Assembly: GCA_946478675.1 (NCBI GenBank)
Contig: CAMLEF010000191.1
Location: forward strand, 1 to 8,712
Reading direction: 5' to 3'
Origin: an uncultured Flavobacteriales bacterium
GTDB taxonomy: Bacteria; Bacteroidota; Bacteroidia; Palsa-965
Length of the DNA: 8,712 nucleotides
The notes beneath the pieces were generated by a model. It had not been told where the DNA came from. It saw nothing but the letters and a program-made list of their open reading frames with translations, and made no database searches. Below, one piece after another: positions 5,868 through 8,712 of the stretch. The translations under genes and the position numbers were made by a program. Numbering within the stretch: the stretch's first letter is position 1; every line of letters begins with the position of its first letter.

Positions 5868-6860
5868 ATGAAAATAGCAGTCGTCGGCGCCACAGGACTT
5901 GTCGGCACCAAAATGATGCAGGTGCTGCAGGAGCGGCGCTTCCCGGTTACCGAGCTGATTCCCGTCGCTTCCGAAAGATCGAAGGGAAAGGAAATCGAGT
6001 TCGCCGGGAAGAAATACAAAGTCGTTACGCCTGCCGAAGCGATCGCATTAAAACCGCAGATCGCGCTGTTCTCCGCGGGCGGTAGCACGTCGCTCGAGTG
6101 GGCGCCGAAATTCGCGGAGGCCGGCATCACCGTGATCGATAATTCTTCCGCGTGGCGCATGGATCCCGTGAAGAAGCTCATCGTGCCGGAGATCAACGCC
6201 GACGCGCTCACGAAAGACGACAAGATCATCGCCAACCCGAACTGCTCGACGATCCAGATGGTCGTTGCGTTAAACCCGCTGCACAAGAAATACAAGATCA
6301 GGCGCATCGTCGTGAGCACGTATCAATCCGTTACCGGCACCGGCAAAAAAGCCGTCGACCAGCTGATGAACGAACGCGGCGGCACGAAAGGCGAGATGGC
6401 CTACGCGTACCAGATCGACATGAACGCGATCCCGCACATCGACGTGTTCCTCGAGAACGGTTACACGAAAGAAGAAATGAAGATGGTGAACGAAACGCGC
6501 AAGATCATGCGTGACGATTCCATCCGTCTCACATCAACCACCGTACGCATTCCCGTAATGGGCGGCCACTCCGAAGCGGTGAACGTCGAATTCGAAAACG
6601 AATACGATCTCGCGGAAGTGCGTTCCATTCTTGAAAACGCGCCCGGCGTAAAAGTGATCGACGACGTGAAAAATCTGCAGTACCCGATGCCGCTCATTCA
6701 CGCGCACGACAAAGACGACGTATTCGTAGGCCGCATCCGCCGCGACGAGTCACAGCCGAAGACGCTCAACCTCTGGATCGTTTCCGACAACCTCCGCAAA
6801 GGCGCAGCGACGAATGCCGTGCAGATCGCGGAATATTTGCTGGAGAAGAAGCTCGTGTAA
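5868..6860 (+). CDS. asd: Aspartate-semialdehyde dehydrogenase
   Basis: This cytoplasmic enzyme converts L-aspartyl-4-phosphate and NADPH to L-aspartate 4-semialdehyde, the branch point to lysine (and diaminopimelate for cell wall), threonine and methionine. The 330 residues match the shorter class of the family. The N-terminal nucleotide-binding motif GATGLVG lies at residues 7-13. The catalytic cysteine is Cys126 in NPNCST, Gln153 lies 27 residues later, and Arg227 (VRIPV) and His234 (GGHSEA) are seven apart; both spacings equal those of the E. coli enzyme (Cys135, Gln162, Arg267, His274). The C-terminal DNLRKGAATNAVQIAE is a further family hallmark. The gene appears complete and functional, is not in an operon with its downstream neighbour, and ends 28 bases before a strong terminator. 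Upstream lie a promoter, a 16-codon ORF, a terminator and ATTCG repeats, with no obvious promoter of its own after that terminator. Confidence 0.97.
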   Translation: MKIAVVGATGLVGTKMMQVLQERRFPVTELIPVASERSKGKEIEFAGKKYKVVTPAEAIALKPQIALFSAGGSTSLEWAPKFAEAGITVIDNSSAWRMDPVKKLIVPEINADALTKDDKIIANPNCSTIQMVVALNPLHKKYKIRRIVVSTYQSVTGTGKKAVDQLMNERGGTKGEMAYAYQIDMNAIPHIDVFLENGYTKEEMKMVNETRKIMRDDSIRLTSTTVRIPVMGGHSEAVNVEFENEYDLAEVRSILENAPGVKVIDDVKNLQYPMPLIHAHDKDDVFVGRIRRDESQPKTLNLWIVSDNLRKGAATNAVQIAEYLLEKKLV

Positions 6861-6888
6861 AGAAGGTTGGTTTTTGAAAAATGAAACG

Positions 6889-6916
6889 GCCCGGTCACTG
6901 TTGACCGGGCTTTTTT
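6889..6916 (+). terminator. Intrinsic terminator of asd
   Basis: GCCCGGTCA (6889-6897) and TGACCGGGC (6902-6910) form a perfect 9-bp stem with a CTGT loop, followed by six T (6911-6916). Confidence 0.93.
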
Positions 6917-6918
6917 GT

Positions 6919-6948
6919 GCCGTTCGTTACCGAAAAGCGACCGTTCGT
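6919..6948 (+). promoter_or_regulatory. Candidate LytTR-type operator (21-bp-period direct repeat)
   Basis: CCGTTCGTTAC occurs at 6920-6930 and again at 6941-6951, exactly 21 bases (two helical turns) apart. Read as nine-base half-sites, GCCGTTCGT (6919-6927) and ACCGTTCGT (6940-6948) are separated by 12 bases. The known LytTR-family pattern is a direct repeat of [TA][AC][CA]GTTN[AG][TG] with 12-13 bases between: the second copy fits fully and the first differs at its first base. The Pseudomonas AlgR sites share the CCGTTCG core. The pair lies about 20-50 bases upstream of the -33 element of the next gene, a normal place for an activator. No LytTR gene is in the window. Confidence 0.5.
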
Positions 6949-6967
6949 TACGTTTAGGCCGTTAAAA

Positions 6968-6999
6968 TTGACAACAGTATGGTTCTATAATTAAATTTC
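6968..6999 (+). promoter_or_regulatory. Candidate promoter of the propeller protein gene
   Basis: TTG at 6968-6970 and TAAATTTC at 6992-6999 are separated by 21 bases. The spacing is right for a Bacteroidota promoter, and the -7 box matches TAnnTTTG except for its last base. Transcription would start about 20 bases before the ATG at 7024. Confidence 0.45.
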
Positions 7000-7023
7000 C
7001 ATTTACACTAAAACAACCTGCAT

Positions 7024-8712
7024 ATGAAAAAATTACTTTTTACAGGATTGGCCGGCTGTAGTTTGGCCCTGAACGTGAATGCGGCGTGGATACACGACTG
7101 GTCGGCCGGTATTGGCAGCTCCGCGACCAGCAGCCCGGACCGCGGCAAATGTGTCGCCATGCCGATCAACAATGCCGTGACCAGCGCAGGCGTATTCACC
7201 GGCACTGTCGATTTCGATCCCAGCGCCGGCGTGACGACAAAAACGTCGATCGGGACTACGGACATGTACATCCTGCAGGATAACATCAATGGCACGTTTT
7301 CCTGGGTGCTGCAGGTCGGCGGAAGCGGCTGTACGATCGAGCCGGCGAACATCATCACAGATGCGAACGGAACGCTTTACGTTTGCGGCCGCATCATGGG
7401 CAGCGCCGATTTCGATCCCGGTGCGGGCGTCACGACCGTGACCTCGGCGAGCAGCACGGCATATGACGCCTTCCTCGCCAGCTACAGCGCGTCGGGCTCC
7501 CTCAACTGGGCCTTCTGCATCGGCGGCACGAACGGCGATGAAGCCTATGGCCTCTGCATGGGCCCGGGTGGAACCAATGTCGCATTCACGGGCTTTTATT
7601 CCGGCTCTGTCGATTTCGATCCTACCGGCGGAATTGCCACGCTCACGAACTACGGCGGCACGGATGGTTTCCTGGCACGCTACAATGCCTCGACGGGTGC
7701 GTATAACGCAGCATTCCATATCGGCGGATCCGGTGATGATGCGATCATGGCCCTGTGCGTTGACGGCTCGAGCAATCTGTATGCGACCGGCTATTACAGC
7801 AGCACCGCGTATATGGATTTCGGCGGCACGACCACGCTCACCAGTGCCGGCGGCAAAGACATTTTCGTCTGCAAATACAGCGGTACTACGCTGACCTGGG
7901 ATAAAAGCTCGGGCGGTACTAACGACGATCAGAGTGTGGACATCGCGTTTTACGGCAATTACGTTTACATCGGTGGAGGCGTAGGCGCCGGTACGGTCAA
8001 CTTCGCCGGCGGAACTTACAGCATGACGGTAGGCACGGGGAACGACGGCTATCTCGCTGCCTGCGACCTGACAACAGGAAATACATCCTGGCTCGCGCCG
8101 CTTTCACCGCCGACCGGCGCGACGACAGATGGCAATGACATGGTACAGAACATCGCCGTCGATGGACATGGTTATGTTTATGCTACCGGGGCTTTCGGCA
8201 GCAGCACGCTGGACATTTACGATCCGTCTACCGCATCAGTAGCTACAACACTTACAAATGCAGCGTCCGGCGGCTCGGCCGATTTCTTCATGTTGCGTTA
8301 CAATACGGGCGGTGTGTACAAGGACGCTTGCCGTATCGGGGCTTCGCTCATCGAAGGTTGTCCGGGCCTGGTCGCATGGCAGAATCCGGGCACTGGTGCG
8401 CATGAGATTTTTGTGACCGGTGCATTCATGAGCACCGTCGATTTCGATCCGGGCGCAGGAACGGTGAACCATTCTTCAGGCGGTCTGCTCGATCAGAATA
8501 TTTTCGTCGGCCGCTACAGCTGGACCACGCCGACGCGACTGCATGCAGCAGAAGAACAAGCATCAACGATCAACCTCTTCCCGAATCCTTCCGCAGGAAC
8601 GGTGACCGTCGATCACCTTGTTGCAGGTGACGTGGTAACGCTGTATTCGCTCGATGGAAAAGAAGCGGCATCGTGGCCGGCAGAAGAAGATCGCCTCTCG
8701 CTCGATCTCAGC
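7024..8712 (+). CDS. Secreted DFDP-repeat beta-propeller with type IX secretion C-terminal domain (3' end cut off)
   Basis: The frame is open for all 563 codons to the window edge. It begins with a signal peptide (MKKLLFTGLAGCSLALNVNA, then AW), so it enters the periplasm by Sec. The body repeats a unit with a (V/A)DFDPxxG turn, a TxxG..D.F(L/V) strand, a W/GG strand and a YxTG strand. DFDP-type turns start near residues 62, 128, 196, 264, 325, 396 and 472, that is, seven units of 61-76 residues. Units 4, 5 and 6 are degenerate (MDFGGT, VNFAGG, LDIYDP). This suggests a seven-bladed propeller; the Asp-rich turns may bind calcium, which is inference. From residue 516 INLFPNPSAG opens the type A sorting domain that directs export through the type IX system, followed by VTLYSLDGKE. 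The last part of that domain is outside the window. Its partner or ligand is unknown. It has its own promoter after the asd terminator. Confidence 0.88.
   Translation, partial: MKKLLFTGLAGCSLALNVNAAWIHDWSAGIGSSATSSPDRGKCVAMPINNAVTSAGVFTGTVDFDPSAGVTTKTSIGTTDMYILQDNINGTFSWVLQVGGSGCTIEPANIITDANGTLYVCGRIMGSADFDPGAGVTTVTSASSTAYDAFLASYSASGSLNWAFCIGGTNGDEAYGLCMGPGGTNVAFTGFYSGSVDFDPTGGIATLTNYGGTDGFLARYNASTGAYNAAFHIGGSGDDAIMALCVDGSSNLYATGYYSSTAYMDFGGTTTLTSAGGKDIFVCKYSGTTLTWDKSSGGTNDDQSVDIAFYGNYVYIGGGVGAGTVNFAGGTYSMTVGTGNDGYLAACDLTTGNTSWLAPLSPPTGATTDGNDMVQNIAVDGHGYVYATGAFGSSTLDIYDPSTASVATTLTNAASGGSADFFMLRYNTGGVYKDACRIGASLIEGCPGLVAWQNPGTGAHEIFVTGAFMSTVDFDPGAGTVNHSSGGLLDQNIFVGRYSWTTPTRLHAAEEQASTINLFPNPSAGTVTVDHLVAGDVVTLYSLDGKEAASWPAEEDRLSLDLS

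Noticed and set aside
6968..6991. TTGACA and TATAAT, resembling an E. coli sigma-70 promoter
   Set aside because: The two boxes are only 12 bases apart, too close for sigma-70, and the organism uses the TTG and TAnnTTTG type; the same TTG serves that reading.
7033..7719. 228-codon minus-strand open frame
   Set aside because: Antisense to the propeller gene, whose repeat structure and signal peptide prove the plus strand is coding.

Overview
The window reads as chromosomal DNA of a Bacteroidota bacterium, plausibly of the Chitinophagales. The evidence is: -7 promoter boxes of the Bacteroidota form TAnnTTTG (TATCTTTG at 4783-4790 and close variants elsewhere), no clear Shine-Dalgarno sequences, a large secreted lamin-tail protein with a FlgD-like C-terminus, and a secreted protein ending in a type A type-IX-secretion sorting motif (LFPNPSAG). 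The order-level placement is inference.

Layout. Positions 1-110 hold the start of a small membrane protein on the minus strand, cut by the window edge. Positions 111-496 separate it from the divergent msrA and hold a nested pair of inverted repeats: outer G/T-rich arms that could form G-quadruplexes, and an inner 22-bp perfect palindrome. Next is a lipoprotein-type methionine sulfoxide reductase A (497-1168). A long hairpin, probably a two-way terminator, separates it from the convergent gene for a protein of about 1140 residues built of three Ig-like plus lamin-tail modules (1244-4669, minus). A short divergent region with a MarR-type operator and promoter leads into a two-gene operon: a MarR regulator (4815-5231) and a small ABM-fold protein (5252-5563).

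Positions 5564-5867 are the most interesting stretch. A Bacteroidota-type promoter sits 4 nt before a 16-codon ORF (MNTTCCMKRKMKKPLL). A strong intrinsic terminator, a possible competing antiterminator pairing and an array of ATTCG repeats follow, and then asd (aspartate-semialdehyde dehydrogenase, 5868-6860). Ten of the 16 leader residues are Asn, Thr, Met or Lys. Thr, Met and Lys are end products of the pathway Asd serves, so this looks like a candidate transcription attenuator. No clear promoter box lies between the terminator and asd, which fits.

After the asd terminator, a direct repeat of CCGTTCGTTAC with a 21-bp period matches the general form of LytTR-type operators. It lies upstream of a promoter for the last gene (7024 to the window end), which encodes a secreted, probably seven-bladed, DFDP-repeat beta-propeller carrying a type IX sorting domain that is cut by the edge. 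There are no RNA genes, CRISPR arrays, transposases or phage genes visible. The genes do not form one system; they are a housekeeping and cell-surface mix.
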